Made by a program: the position numbers and the translations under genes. From Larimichthys crocea (Eukaryota; Chordata; Actinopteri; Sciaenidae), in assembly GCF_000972845.2 (NCBI RefSeq), contig NC_040021.1, forward strand, positions 11,250,908-11,314,907: DNA of 64,000 bases. The letters are read 5' to 3'. Shown piece after piece: positions 1 through 13,100 of this stretch; the first letter of the stretch is position 1, and every line of letters begins with the position of its first letter. Under the pieces are notes generated by a model. That model saw nothing but the letters and a program-made list of their open reading frames with translations, was not told the DNA's origin and did not search any database.

Positions 1-1761
1 CTGAATAACAACTCTACATACTGGTAATGCTGACATACTGTGCAGAACAACCCACAAGTTAATACACAGTTGCTATTTCCAGCAATAATGTGGAGTGGCG
101 GGCATAGCCGTGCCAAGAGAATAAATAAAAAATGAAAAAGTGACAAGCCCATTTATATGTTTAATTCAATCTTCTGTTGAGAGATCTTTTCGCTGGACAT
201 CATAGTTGATTTTGTTTAGGGGAATGGTTTGTGGCAGGCTGATTAAACACAGACTTACTCCCCCAACCCCCCATACTGGCTGAAGTTGAAAGCCCAGTAA
301 ATGAAATGACTTCCACAGGATTGCACCACAAAGGAAGGGAGTGTGTCAGATGTGCATTCAGCCAGTGTTGTAGCCAACACAAGGTCAAACGGGACATTGT
401 GTAGACAGCTAACCAACTGACAGTCGGAGCAGGAGGATGCCGTTACACCCCCAAGGCACCGTCAACGTACAAGTGCACATAGACACACGCATGCATACAT
501 ACATGATTGGTCATGCTAGGCACCATTTGACTGTACATTTCTCACCCTGAGATCAGCACGAGGCTCTACTTCAAAACTGGATATAGAAGCCTCACAATGT
601 CGACGATATTATTATGTTGATATCTGCTGAATAAAAACTATTCAGCAAATTTTTTTATATGACATTAATAGTTAAAGATAACAGCACATCACAAAAAATA
701 ATTTAAATGTCACTTTATGTTAAATGCTAAAGAAACTAACAGCCAGCCTTGCTTTGGAGAGACTTACTCTCAACAACAAACCATTGCCTATTTTATAATA
801 ATGTGTGTGCATTTAACAGCAAATTAAATTTTCAAATTTACATATTACATTTACGGTAGGTAATTGTTAATATGATTATATGTCATATTGTGTAGTCTTG
901 TGTCATCATCTTGCAATTTTATCTTCTTGTTAAAAGCATGAGCCGTCTTATTCTGTTTCTTCAAGCGTGTATCAAAGTGGTGCTTAAAAACCTTTACAAA
1001 CCTAAAGGATACTGTTTTATTGTTATTATTACACAGTACATTAGTTTATGACTTTATAGGTTTCAAATCATTTTACCAAAACACTGCAGTTGAAAATTTG
1101 CCACCTAGCTAACACTGTAACATTTACAGAAATGTTGATTCATGTTTGTTGTCCTCCTCATCAATAAATAAATGAAAATTGAGGCAATAATCAATAAATA
1201 CATGCATCCAAAAATCGATGCAGATGATGCATAAAAATAGAAAAAAAAACCCACATCCTGCCGTCTTGTTGCTGGTTCTTCCTTTATCATGCGATTACAT
1301 GACAACATTTAGATCACAAACGGTCTTCCTCTGGTCTGAGGGTTGTGGTCAGGATAGGATGAAGACCACATGGATCAAAACATTGTCACGTTCATGTAGA
1401 ATAAACCGGACAGCAGTATGTGGGTGTCTCCTGCCATCAATAAAGGACAATGTAAAGCTGACGTAAATATGGTACAGAATGTGTTTGCGTCTTGGTTCCT
1501 TCCCATGTTTGTTGACTTGAAGATAAAGAAATAATTTGCAGAGAAGTACATAAACCATGTGATTTTATTGTCACTGTACATTCAGTGCACCGTTAGATCT
1601 GACTCACTCCAAAAAAAAAAAAAAAGCATATATTTACACATGGGTACATTATAGGCATGAACACAACAAACAAAACACAAGAAAATGTCACACAATAACT
1701 GTCCAGTGAAACCCAGCTGTGGTTGACCAACATTTTCACATTTTTTCCCACCAGGACTTTG

Positions 1762-1764
<3 letters not shown>

Positions 1765-1830
<66 letters not shown>
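1765..1830. repeat. (GT)33 microsatellite
   Basis: Uninterrupted GT dinucleotides, about 33 units, downstream of the esrrb stop. Any long open frame here is an artefact of the repeat. Confidence 0.98.
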
Positions 1831-1832
<2 letters not shown>

Positions 1833-2809
1833 ATAGTTACCCTGTCCATTTTTTCCAAGCATAGGGTAAGTTTATAATTAAAATGAACCAAATCTCCCTT
1901 TTAACTTGATTCATATATCACAATTGCTAACATATTGCTTTTGAGGGGAGTAAACCTCTTGGGTAATCACATGTCTACGGTACATACACCAAGCAGGGTC
2001 CTTTATACACCGTGGACCAGAACGGCCAGGGAGGTTCCTCCATGTTTTATGTAAATCTCGTCATCTCAGAGTGCATGGAGATAAGATAAGTCCGCAAATG
2101 GAACAGCGAATAAGCAGCTTTCTCCTCCGAGGAATGTGCTCCCCAATTGCAGTAGGTTCATCTACATTTTTTTTAATACCCAGTCAGTGATGTCACTTTA
2201 TTTCTGTGCCACTGATTCCCAGGAGGAACCCATGGCCCGTTTCCAAACCCAGTGTAATTTTCAAAATATGAATTGAGGTATAGGGTCTAGACTACTTCAC
2301 TCACTATACGTCCTGCTGTGCTGATAACCAAAATCGATGCGCAGTGAGAGACACAAAGACATGGAGAAAGAAAATAAGAGAACATCCCACCCTAGACCAA
2401 ATATGAGGACTTATTCTCACTTGACTCGATACACTGATTCACAATAGATACAGCTATTCAGGTGGGTTGCTAGCATCATGAGAAATTCATTAAACGGGCA
2501 ACTTAAACAAACGATCATAGTCATATCAATGCACAGCAGCTACAGTATAGTACGGTGAAATATGCACGATACATTTGCAGTGTACAGCACTGTACAGTAT
2601 GTCCACATTGTAAACAAAGCACAACTAAATGTCATCTGATGCTCCACAACACAAGGAACATAGGTGGCCATATTTGCCTTGCATAGCCCAGTGATCGCTC
2701 TGTTATGAAACTATTACAGACGCCCATGAAATCGCCTTTGTAAAGATTTAGACAAACCCTCCCCACTGTCAACCGAAATAAAACGTCTCTAGTCCCCAAG
2801 GTAGAGCCA

Positions 2810-2853
2810 AAGCTGAAATTTAATTGCTCCATTTCTATTGAGAATTTCAGCTT
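2810..2853. repeat. Inverted repeat, 11-base arms, 22-base loop
   Basis: AAGCTGAAATT at 2810-2820 is the reverse complement of AATTTCAGCTT at 2843-2853. The stem extends by two CC/GG pairs past a one-base bulge. If the region is transcribed as esrrb 3' UTR, it could form a hairpin. No function is claimed. Confidence 0.6.
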
Positions 2854-5833
2854 GGGAGACAATTAGAATTAATTGGATGCAGTAGAACCGTTTTAGAACT
2901 CTGAAAATAAATTAAGCATTTTTCTTTTATTTTCTAATATTAATTTGAGAAGACAGGGAAAGTTGAGAAACAATTATCTGCTATCAATCTTCAAAGTGCA
3001 CATGAGGTGGTACGTGAGATGGCCAGAGTTTGACTGTTTTGGCCAGAGCTGATGGAGCTTATTGAAAGACTCTTCAATAAAACCATTTTTATGATAATTT
3101 CATCTCTTAGTTATACCACAGAGCAAGACTTCACGCTGTGTCTCATATCGACAAAGGTGTTTAATCAATGCATGTATTGACTGAACAAAAAAAAGATAAA
3201 AGGTCTTCATTTTGTTCATCTGTTAGAACCACCATTGTAGGTTTTATAAATGGCAGAATTAGCGTTAATAATATATTGTAAATAAACAGCAGTCATGTTC
3301 ACCGGCTGGCACAAAACGCAGTTGTGTTTCTTTTTAAAATATCTGAAGACTCTACCCTTTGGTTTGCTACTGTACAGAGAGGATACATCCTATTACTTCA
3401 ACGGAGGATGGATTAGCTGGTTACACATTTAGGGAAGTGCATCGTGGGAATTGTATTCTCTACTGTATTGGGTTATAATTATCTATGCATTACATTACAG
3501 TGAATCAATAGCGTCTGTTCCTGTGGGGATCTGTTCAAGTGTAGAAACTGGCCTGTGTCTGTAGTTACTGGCCGCCTGGCTTCATGTTTTCTTCTCGTTT
3601 GGGCAGAAGCTAATGGCACTTGATACTTTAAAGACACTACTGCTTGAAAGTCTTCATAAGGGACAATATCTGTCTCACTAAAGTCCTAAGAGCGGCTGAT
3701 TAACCTATTATTGTATTAGTTTGATCTATCGATAACATGTTGATAACTGTATCACATTATTCTGATTGCTTTCTTTGAATAATTTGGCAACTGGTTTACA
3801 ATTGATAGATATTACGCTATAAAAGTCTACTATCACTTCTGGAATATACAGATTTGTTAACTTAGTTTGTGCACATCAGAGTGTCAGTGTCTGTAGAAAT
3901 GTACACACAGTGCCAGTCTGAATGATTAGCACCTTTGTTAAAGATGAGCAGAGAAGATACAGAACTTCAGAGAGACGTAATCTGAGGTCTGATATGCTCC
4001 ATCATTATCGTTGTTGAGTTCATCTCGGAAACACAAGTGTCAATATATTGTTGCACACTAATATTTTAACCTTTAAGTAATCTATTACAGTGTTATATTC
4101 AACAAGAGCTGCCGTTCAATTTTAACAATCAAGTAGACAAAGGGGCTCGAAATCCTCAGTTAAAAAAAAAAAAGGTGAATTGTTTTTATTTGAAACTTTC
4201 CACCTCAAAACTCAAAAGGGTAAAACATTATTTGTCAAGCGTCAGACATTGCAGTTATGTGTACTTGCATGTGAGAACATCTATTGGCTGTTTGTGTACA
4301 CACAGTGGCCATTTTATTAGGCACAGGCGAGGTTTGGAAAAGTTGTTTCAAATGTGGTGTTTGTCATAAAAAGGGGAGATATTATGCCTAATATTTTACA
4401 ATTAACAATTTTCCTTTTTAATGTGTTCAGGACGTATAAATATTCTGTGTTAATGCCCAGCGACAGCAGAGTCAACCTATAGTCCACACTGAGAACAAAA
4501 TACAGGACCATGTGTTTAATGTTTAGATGCATGAGGCTAGCATACAGGCTTTGGTATCTCATATAAGCAAAAATGTGACCAATATAGTGACACTTGTTTG
4601 AGAATACAACCTAAACAAAAGGGGGTAAACACAAGAAAAAAAGCCAAACCTATACAATATAATGCAATCTAATACAGCACCGTCACAAACTATAGGCTCA
4701 AACATTACCATAGAGTTGAATCAGCACATATCTGACACAAACTCAACATTATAAACTTCACTCAGGTCGTATTTCCAGCAGGGCTATCAGGTTGCATTAA
4801 AAAGCAGATTGGATTGCATTAAATTGCATAGATGTCGCTGTTAGTGTGTCTTTTACCTGAATTTAAAAAAACAACAACAATAAAACAACCCTCTTTTAAC
4901 ACGTCGTACAGTTCAGTTTAAAAATTCTCAACACAGAATATAGCTTATCGTGTGTATTTTTCACAGTATGCTTAGTTGCCAATATTTGTGTATGACACTG
5001 AACACAGAGATGAGTGTGGAGGGGATTTAGTCACTAGAAGCAAAAAAACACTGACTGAGACTCGTACGCTACCCGACAGAGCTCGCTAGCACAATACCCA
5101 TTATTGCCGCATTATTCGTAGATGATTAGTGCAAACTCTTTGTGAACTATGATCACTGGCCAGCCATTGTCCTTCTGTAAGCACCAAGTTGACTAAAACC
5201 GCCGAGTCGATGAAGCTACTACGAGGTAAATATATTACGAGGAAATGGAGAATCTTACACACCCATGGTCGGGCTTTCTTTGATGACGCATATAAGAATA
5301 TGTCATAACAATTCTCCCCCTCCCGCCCCCCGCCCAGTGCAATTTCACACAATATACAGTACACATATTATATGTAGACCAGTTAGAGACTATTGCTTTA
5401 ACAACTGAGATTAGAAAATATGAAAGAAAGAAACAAAAACACGTAATGTGGCTATGTAGCCGTACAGTTCTTCAGGACATTTATATTAACACACTTCCAT
5501 TTTGAGATGAAAATAAGATAAGAAACAAATTCACAGAAGCTTCAGGTGATATAGAGCAATGGGTCTCTGGTTATAACAAGACCACAGTTGCCTGATTTCT
5601 GTACACAACATCTTTATATACATCATCATGATCCCATGTCAATCAGGTTGATATTCACCCTTTTTAAAACCATCTCACGTTAACGTTTATTACCATTTAA
5701 AAGTGTTAAAATGACTCAGTAGTCCAAGCTTCATCCTTTCACTGTCAATTGGCACACCACCTTCGTTTTAAATGGGCTGTCCCTCGCCTCCCATTGGGTG
5801 ATGCAGCTGTCTGTCAAACATCTGGCCCAGGTG

Positions 5834-6078
5834 TCAAGCCTTGGCCTCCAGCATCTCGAGGAATAGTTTGTGCATGGGGACTTTGCCCTGCATTTTGATG
5901 CTGTAGAAGTGCTGAACGGCCTTGGTGGCGGTCTGGCGGAGCAGAGGCAGGGTCATTAGCAGCTTGCCTGCCCGCCGAGGGTCCTCCGGATGCTGGGAGC
6001 CCTCAAAGTCCTGCAGGGCCTCGTGGAGAGAATCCTGGAGCCTTTGGACGGCCTCGATATTCTCTATGTGCATGGAGT
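5834..6078 (-). CDS. esrrb: esrrb last coding exon: LBD end, AF-2 helix and stop
   Basis: A 245-base exon encoding the end of D355 through A435 and a TGA stop (5836-5834). It covers helices 9-12. EDPRRAGK (386-393) is followed by [12 protein letters not shown]412 in QHFYS aligns with the phenylalanine (F435 of human ERR-gamma) that helps hold the apo-receptor active. The AF-2 coactivator helix LFLEMLEA lies at 426-433 after GKVPMHK. The protein ends in AKA, against AKV in human ERR-beta and ERR-gamma as I recall them. The full product is 435 residues, close to the roughly 433 of the short human ERR-beta form, and ends at the usual ERR-beta/gamma position. There is no sign of the longer C-terminus known from a human ERR-beta isoform. 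Confidence 0.97.
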
Positions 6079-7512
6079 CTGGAGCATGGAAGGTTGGGGA
6101 AGGATGGAAGATGGAAAGAGAGAAAGAAGATTCATAAAGCTACACAATAAATGACAAATTATATCAAATGAAATGCTATTTTTTTCTCTTGATCTGCAGT
6201 ATGACAAAAGATCCACAGCTGTAACAACTTGGTGTTTTGCAGCTTTAAATTCTGCAGCCTGTCTTTGCAAACATGCAATTTTGGAGAGAGGTTTTCTCTT
6301 GTTAGTGGTTAATGACGCTCCTTAAATAAATGCCTATGCGTGGCCAAGTCTCTAGGGAGAGAGAGGGAGAGGTACTGTAGGTCTGTATAAATATATGGTA
6401 GGACAGGAAAAAGATTCATTTCTTTTGGTATCACGCGACCACATACATCCCCCCTGCTAATGAATTCAGATGGCTGCATTACTAGGATATCGTTCAGCTG
6501 AATGATGGCGGCAGATGGCCTTCATTTCCATAAGAAAGAGCAGTTGCCCCCCTTATGTATAGGCTCTAAAATAAAACCAGTTGAGACTTATTAAAAACTG
6601 CTCTCTATGTGTAAGTCTACCAGTCAGAAAAAAAAAAATACAGGCTTGTCCTCCAAAGGACAAGCTGACAGACAGTGTTTTAATGGACAAGCAGCGGTTT
6701 ACTTTCAGCCAATTTCACTGCACAGACTTACAGTGTCAGGTCTCATCTGTGGATGTATCATATCCACAATTCATTAACTGATAGATAAAACTGTGCACAA
6801 CAAAATGTGGATTCAATTCAGCATTATAATTGAATCAAAACAATTCATCTCTGTATATCTAACGCGATAAGATGGACTCGCCTTGTCCTAAACTCGATGT
6901 ATTACTGAAGCTAAACCAAACGTGGCTGCTGATTGAAGTGTGTGAGTGAATTAGATCGGCTCTGCTGTGTGTCATGAAAGTTGTGGAGTGAAGTAAGACC
7001 GTGTACAAACATGTAAATGAGGCAGAAAAAAGGAAAGTACAAGGCTAATTATGTTCCTAACTGACTGATTAAGTCTCTTTTACCAGTCGCCTTCTGTGTA
7101 AATTGCGTTTCTATCTTGGGAAATTAACTAGGCTATGTGGACCGCACATGTGTTCCAGCACTCTTCATTTGAAACCTTCATGTTAATACTGATCTGATCC
7201 TCGTTTGGCTGTGCGTGCATGTGTGTGTGTGAAGCACAGAGAGAGAGAGAGAGAGAGGAGGGGTGAGGCAAAGAAAGAATATGTTTTCGAATGTGTGTCA
7301 GTGTGTGTAAACGCACGGCGAGCGTTTTCGTGTGTGTGTGTGCATGTGTTGAAGGAGGTTAGGGGCGGAATGCAAAACTAACTTTGAAGAAACAATTTCC
7401 ATGTAATCCGTCAGCAGCCTGGCGTCAATCCCGTCGATACTCCGCTAATTACAAAATCAATGGCCATGAATTTCCACAGCTGTCACACCCACAGGACCCC
7501 GTGGAGCCGAAG

Positions 7513-7762
7513 CTCTCCGAGACTGTGTTCAAACGAGCCGAAGCTGCCCTCTCGCCCTCCCTGAGCCTCCCTCTCAACCCCTGCCTCCCTCTCTCACACT
7601 TCTCCCTTACCTTTATACATCCCTGTCTTTCCATCACCTCTCCGAGACTGTGTTCAAACGAGCCGAAGCTGCCCTCTCGCCCTCCCTGAGCCTCCCTCTC
7701 AACCCCTGCCTCCCTCTCTCACACTTCTCCCTTACCTTTATACATCCCTGTCTTTCCATCAC
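7513..7762. repeat. 125-base tandem duplication
   Basis: Two adjacent copies, 7513-7637 and 7638-7762, appear identical over the full 125 bases (starting CTCTCCGAGACTG). The unit is pyrimidine-rich. Identity suggests a very recent duplication, or an assembly artefact. It lies in intron 5. Confidence 0.93.
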
Positions 7763-7862
7763 CGCCACCCCCCCACCACCACCACCTTTCCCTCCATCCC
7801 TCCCCTCCCATTTATCCTCCCTTCTCTCTCTCTCCCTCTCTCTCGCTCTCCGCTCTCCCGTG
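7763..7862. repeat. Pyrimidine-rich low-complexity tract
   Basis: Nearly pure C/T on the plus strand (CCACC and TCTC runs), so purine-rich in the sense of esrrb transcription. It directly follows the 125-base tandem duplication. Such tracts can adopt triplex structures and are replication-slippage prone. Confidence 0.8.
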
Positions 7863-8193
7863 GAGAGTTTGTCATCAGAAGACTAAAGCTCTGGGCTCAG
7901 CATTTTTCATTTTTCAGTCAGGCAGGAGAAAAGACTCCTAACAGGCATTGATTAGTGGGGGGACAGGCCCGGCCTCATGAAAAGCAAACTGTCGATACGG
8001 GTGCAGCATCTTCACATTGGAACAAACGAGGCCCGTCGCTCCCCGACGCTCATTCCACTCCACTTAACACATTTTATTGACAGCCCCTGTTTTCCTAATG
8101 AAATGCTAAATATATCTCCCTCGGCTGTGGCGCGCTGGCAGCTACTGTTATGGAGATGGAGAGAATGAGAGCGCAATGTGACAGTCACTCACT

Positions 8194-8220
8194 CACACAC
8201 ACACACACACACACACACAC
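8194..8220. repeat. (CA)n microsatellite joined to a short (GT)n
   Basis: About 13 CA units directly followed by GTGTGTGC at 8221, giving a small palindromic junction. In intron 5. Confidence 0.95.
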
Positions 8221-8614
8221 GTGTGTGCACACAAATTAAAATATAGATGCACACACACACAGTCTCCCACGCAGGGAGTGTTTAAATTAAACAACCATGT
8301 GTCTGACCTTTTTGTCCCCTCTTATCAGGAATCCCTCATTGTGGAAGTGATCAGCTCAACAGATACAGACCAACCGCTTGACATTTTTTGTGTTTTATTC
8401 CTTTGTTTGCTTTAATTAAACGTCAACTATCTAGATTCATTTAAGATTTAACATAGAGATGTACCTTCCTGTTGAACTTGTGACACCTTTTGTGTGTGTT
8501 TGTAGAGCAAAATAAAGAGTTTTTGGCCAAATGACTGCAATTTTTCAGCAAAATCTGGAATTTTAAAGGAAGTTTTTTTGGTTTAAACAATGTCTGACTG
8601 GAAGTTAACTATAC

Positions 8615-8884
8615 CTGAGTTGGCGAGGGCGATGGCTTTAAGCGTGACAAACTCCTCCTTCTCCATGCGCAGCTTCTTGTAGCGTCGCACCAGTGGCAGG
8701 ATGGCAACATGCAGGTCCAGCAGGCCCGAGATCCTCGCCTGCTCCTCGTCCACCACGTAGTCCTCTGCGTACACGATCTCGTCCTCGCAGGGCAGCGAGC
8801 GAAACACGATGCTCAGCACCAGGATCTCCATCCAGGCGCTCTGCAGTAGACTCATCTGGTCCGCCAGCGAAAGAGTGGAAAAAC
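8615..8884 (-). CDS. esrrb: esrrb coding exon 5: middle of the ligand-binding domain
   Basis: A 270-base exon encoding the end of G265 through S354 and the first base of D355. It carries the nuclear-receptor signature [20 protein letters not shown] (266-285), then the region with R293 and Y303, which align with R316 and Y326 of human ERR-gamma at the ligand pocket. [11 protein letters not shown] and [23 protein letters not shown] follow. VRRYKKL resembles ERR-beta, and FSTLSLADQ and LKAIALANS resemble ERR-gamma. The acceptor is TTCTGCAG and the donor GTATAG. Coding G+C is well above that of the flanking introns. No frameshift or internal stop is seen. Confidence 0.96.
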
Positions 8885-10152
8885 CTGCAGAATAAAAAAA
8901 AATAAATGAAATGTAAGATTTTCTTTCCAGGTACCTCTTGGCACTCAAACTTTATATGCACATGACAAATCATGAGACCAACCCATTAACCTCACTGCAC
9001 TGTAATTGGCCATCTCAAGTGCTCCATATGTTTTATGGGCTGTGTACTGTATATAACGCTGCATAATCCCCAGAGAAGTCCAACATGAAACAGAGGCCGA
9101 TGGCAGTATGTGGTGGCTTAAGGGAAGAATATAAATCAGTCAAGTGTAGAGGCCTTTGAAACATGAGCCAGGCCTGCTTCAACCGTCAAGACAGTCAGTC
9201 TTTCTGCAGCCCAGTACTTAAGTGCACGAGGCACCGATTAGTAAAGACGAATCCACTCGGAAACTGAACGATCTCTTGCTCTTGTCATGGAGAAGAAGAA
9301 AGAAACAAACTGAATTCTTGATAAAAAAAAAAACAATTAAAAAAAAATCAATTCAGGATTTTAAAACTGATTTAATTAAACTGGCTGAAACGAAAACTGC
9401 CTCAGTCACTCCACCATTATTTCTGGTTTGTGTCAGCGTCTGTCAAAATATGAAGTTATCCATCAAAATTAAATGAGATGCCAAACTCTTACTCTAAAAT
9501 AGCAGGATTCATTCCTTCATTCAGGTCAGTTTCTTTATATGAAGTTAATCCATTAAGTTGTTTGAATTATCAAGAGGCATTTTGCATTTACAATTAAGCA
9601 GTTAAAAGCCTGAACAGGTTAAACTTTATTATTAGCTTTATTTGAAACTATTTTTGCAGAATTTAGTGGATTCAAATCATAAAATTTGAAGATAATTATT
9701 GTCAGTTAAAGGAGTGATGTGTTGACATAAACAGCAGCTTTAGATTTAGAGAAATTATTGAGCGATAAAAGAGATGCTGCGTTCGCTTCATTTCTATCCA
9801 TTGTAGAGTTAAGTGTGAAATACTATTTTGTGAGATTTAAAAAAAAGGTGGTTGTAATTTGACAAAAAAGCAAAAAGAATCAACCCAAACTATTTTTATT
9901 CACCAACACTTTCAACTGCATTTCATGGCCTGCAATTAGAGCCGGTTACCACACCAAGTTATGCTAATCATAAACACAATCATTGTAATTATCATTATCA
10001 CTGAGTGACGTAATGCTTTTATAGTGGGAAAGACATATTCCTCGTGATAAACAGCTTCTTGATTCTTTTGTCTCGTCTTCAACCTTCTGAACTCGAGTTA
10101 GCAATTCATCCAAGATCTGGAGGTCGACCCTTCAACAGTCTTCTCCAACATT

Positions 10153-10173
10153 CACACACACACACACACACAC
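10153..10173. repeat. (CA)n microsatellite
   Basis: About ten CA units in intron 4. Confidence 0.93.
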
Positions 10174-13100
10174 CACATCAAACAGACGGACATCTGAAAG
10201 GACCTCAAGTGCCACAATACCTTTCACTACTCTGTAGTGAATAGGAAGGTGATTGGGGGTATTGACCAGGGCCTTGAACCCTCCAGTCTGCTTACTTAAA
10301 TCTGAGGTTGTATGGATAGGGAATAGGGCTGGTTGACTTAAAAGGTGGTGAAGAGAAACGACGGGGAGAGAGAGAGAGAATGAGGGAGAGAGAAAAGAGT
10401 GCTGGGGGTGTCATTGATTAGTAGATTGTAATCAGTCCACCAAATGCGAAAGGGGGATCGATCCAAGCCTCAGATCTGACAAACAGACAGCTGATGGAGG
10501 ACATCCGGTACACATTTAGTGGGGGGATGGAGGGACTGCGGGATCACTGAATGTAGATACTGTAGGCTGCATTAGCAACTCATGAATTCATCTCCAAAAG
10601 ATACTTGTGCAAGATGCCATTAATCCTCTAAACTTTAATATTAAGGTTGAGACATTTATTTTGTTATATACTCTTCTTCTTTTTGCAATACTCTTTTTCT
10701 GTCACCCTCTTCAACTGTCTCCACCTTTTCATCATCATCCTTTTCTTTTCCCCATCCTCTGTTTTTTTATTCTTTCCACTCAATTTACTGAAGTGATGAA
10801 GTGACTTCCTGGATCCCTTGGGGTCGCCCCCGAACTTCAGGTGCGTCGCCCGGAGGTGGATGAGTTAAGTGTCGCTGCGGAGGGTGATTCCCACTGATGA
10901 AATATCAATATGTCACCCTAGTGATTTACTCTTGTTTGACCAAACATGACACAATATTGAGCAAACTGGGAAATGTCTATATCTGTCTCTGCAGTTTTTC
11001 CTTCCTTGTGATGACAAAAAGCAACAAGACTGAACTAAAAGAAAATGGATTATTACGTGCCTATTCTGTGCTGCAAAGGCAAAGAGCAGTAAAGGAGAAA
11101 CTAAGTCATTTTATACATTTTAAGGCTGATTATAAGGAAATAATTGTCTTGATTGATCTTCAGTGAAGCCACGGTGACACCTTTCTATTAAACTAGTCTC
11201 TTTGAACTAGTTTGTCAAAATTAATATCTACAGTTTAATACATTTAAATGTGATTTACAGCCAACGTGAACGTAGTGTGAATTCACGAGAGTCAAAAGAT
11301 GAGCTACGCTAGGCTAGTTACCTTCTAGACAAGCTAGTTAAAGATCTCTCCCCCCTCCATCGTAGCTACCACCATACTTAGTTATGTAGGATAACCAAAT
11401 TACCAAAATAACGGTTCAAGTTCATCATTTTGCAATTTCAATTAAAAAGAAAGTACATTTAGCTTTAGCTAAAGGTAGTTGTTGCTACCTCACCAGCTAT
11501 CGTATAGCTAGTGTGCTTTAGCTGTCAAGTTAGCCGTTTCTATATATATTGTATATGAATTACCTTCATATACAACTAAGTCACAGTAGCAACACATTTT
11601 AAAGATATGCAATGAAGCATGGATTACATTAACTTACTACAAACAATACTAAACATTGTTAATTTACATGCCAGATAATGTAAAAAATAATAATAATTTT
11701 CACTGCCAACAAGATCTAAATCTTTTTAAATAACTTATTGTTGTTGTTATTAGGCATTTGGGTATAGTAAGGAGAAGATAATTGTCTTGGCATGAAGTAT
11801 GTTTACTTTATTAACATTTAAATGAATGATCTTTCCCTAACCTTAAAGTGGTTTTGTTGCTGAAACCAAACCACATACGGATGCAAACCCTGGTGTCTGG
11901 TGTCAAAGTCCATTTCATCTTTGAATATGAAATGAAAATCTTATTACTACGACTGTAAATCCGCAAGTAACACCCCATGATGTTATCAGTCATGCTGAAC
12001 AACTGTACGATATAATTTTACATTATACCACGTGTCAATTTGTGTACCCAATCCTCAGCACACTGTGGGATGTCAGTGATTGTTTTCAGAAAAGAGAAAA
12101 GCACTCACACACTGCAGCAGTACAGTACAGGTACAGATCAGATAAGTAATTGAATCCCTATTCAGTACAATGAAGAAACTGAGTGGTTGGCAGTGAGGCT
12201 TGAAGCTGTCATTGAGAGCTAGGTCTAAAACAGACAGCAGTTCACTCTCTATTCATTTAGTATCATTACAGGCCTCCTAAGAGCCCTAATGGGCCTAATA
12301 AAAAGACAGAGGTAATAATGAGACTAGAGGGCCCTATATGAGCAGGAGGAGTAGGAGGGGGAGAGCCAGGGGAACAAGAGAACGAGGAAGCCAGCGAGTA
12401 TGCATGAAAGATATGATGGTAGAGACAGTCTGGGTGAGGAAAGAGAGGAAAGAGGAAGAAAGCGCTGAACTGAGTGGACATTAAATACGAGAGGGCGCTC
12501 GATGCCGTTGGCTGGAATATAAATCTACACATGTTGTGTACACTTACATGTCTGATGTGTGTGTGTGTGTGTTAACAGCTGCACAAATTAGCGCCCACCT
12601 CCCTGACGCCTTGCCAACCATGCTATGATTCTGTTTCCACTTTCATGACAGTGTGTATCATTCAATCAGGCTGCCCAATGACCAGTCACAGCACAGGAAA
12701 AACCACGTCTACCAATGGTGTTGTTCACGATAGGAAAATGTGTTTTCAAGCTTTTAATTTATATTTAATGCAAATATTTTCTTCCATATATGAAGAGAAA
12801 AGTAAACTTAAAAGTAAACGTCCTGAGTCACCACAAATATTTAAGCGTTCAAAGTGACAACATGTAACAGAAAACCTATTCAGCGTTTGCATTTTTCCAC
12901 CCAGGTCTCCACATATGGATGTTGAAGGACTTTTACATTAATGGAGCGATCTGCAGTAATGACTCTTATTACCTCATCGTTAAGGCCATTTGCTCAGTGG
13001 GCTATGAGTGTAATGGTGGGAGTGGACTGTTAAACTGTAGGGACCCCTTTTGTCTTAATCGTTACTTGGTGACACCCTGACCTGGTGGCCCCGGGTAAAA

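Larger units (their letters stand above)
1..5833 (-). other. Downstream of the stop: presumed esrrb 3' UTR and flank
   Basis: This 5.8 kb has no coding frame that I can recognise. It lies immediately downstream of the esrrb stop on the minus strand, so its right part should be 3' UTR. Minus-strand AATAAA hexamers occur at many places (for example 1569-1564 and others near 2200, 2925, 4184, 4314 and 5686), so the polyadenylation site cannot be fixed from sequence. A GT microsatellite at 1765-1830 and a short inverted repeat at 2810-2853 are the only structured elements noted. Confidence 0.5.
6079..8614 (-). other. esrrb: esrrb intron 5
   Basis: About 2.5 kb, donor GTATAG at 8614 and acceptor CTCCAG ending at 6079. 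It contains a perfect-looking 125-base tandem duplication (7513-7762) followed by a strongly pyrimidine-rich run to about 7860, GA and GT tracts around 7205-7345, and a CA tract at 8194-8220 that abuts a short GT run. No coding sequence is supported. Confidence 0.9.

Noticed and set aside
7513..7762. CRISPR-like repeat
   Set aside because: The two 125-base copies are directly adjacent with no spacer, and the genome is a vertebrate. It is a tandem duplication.
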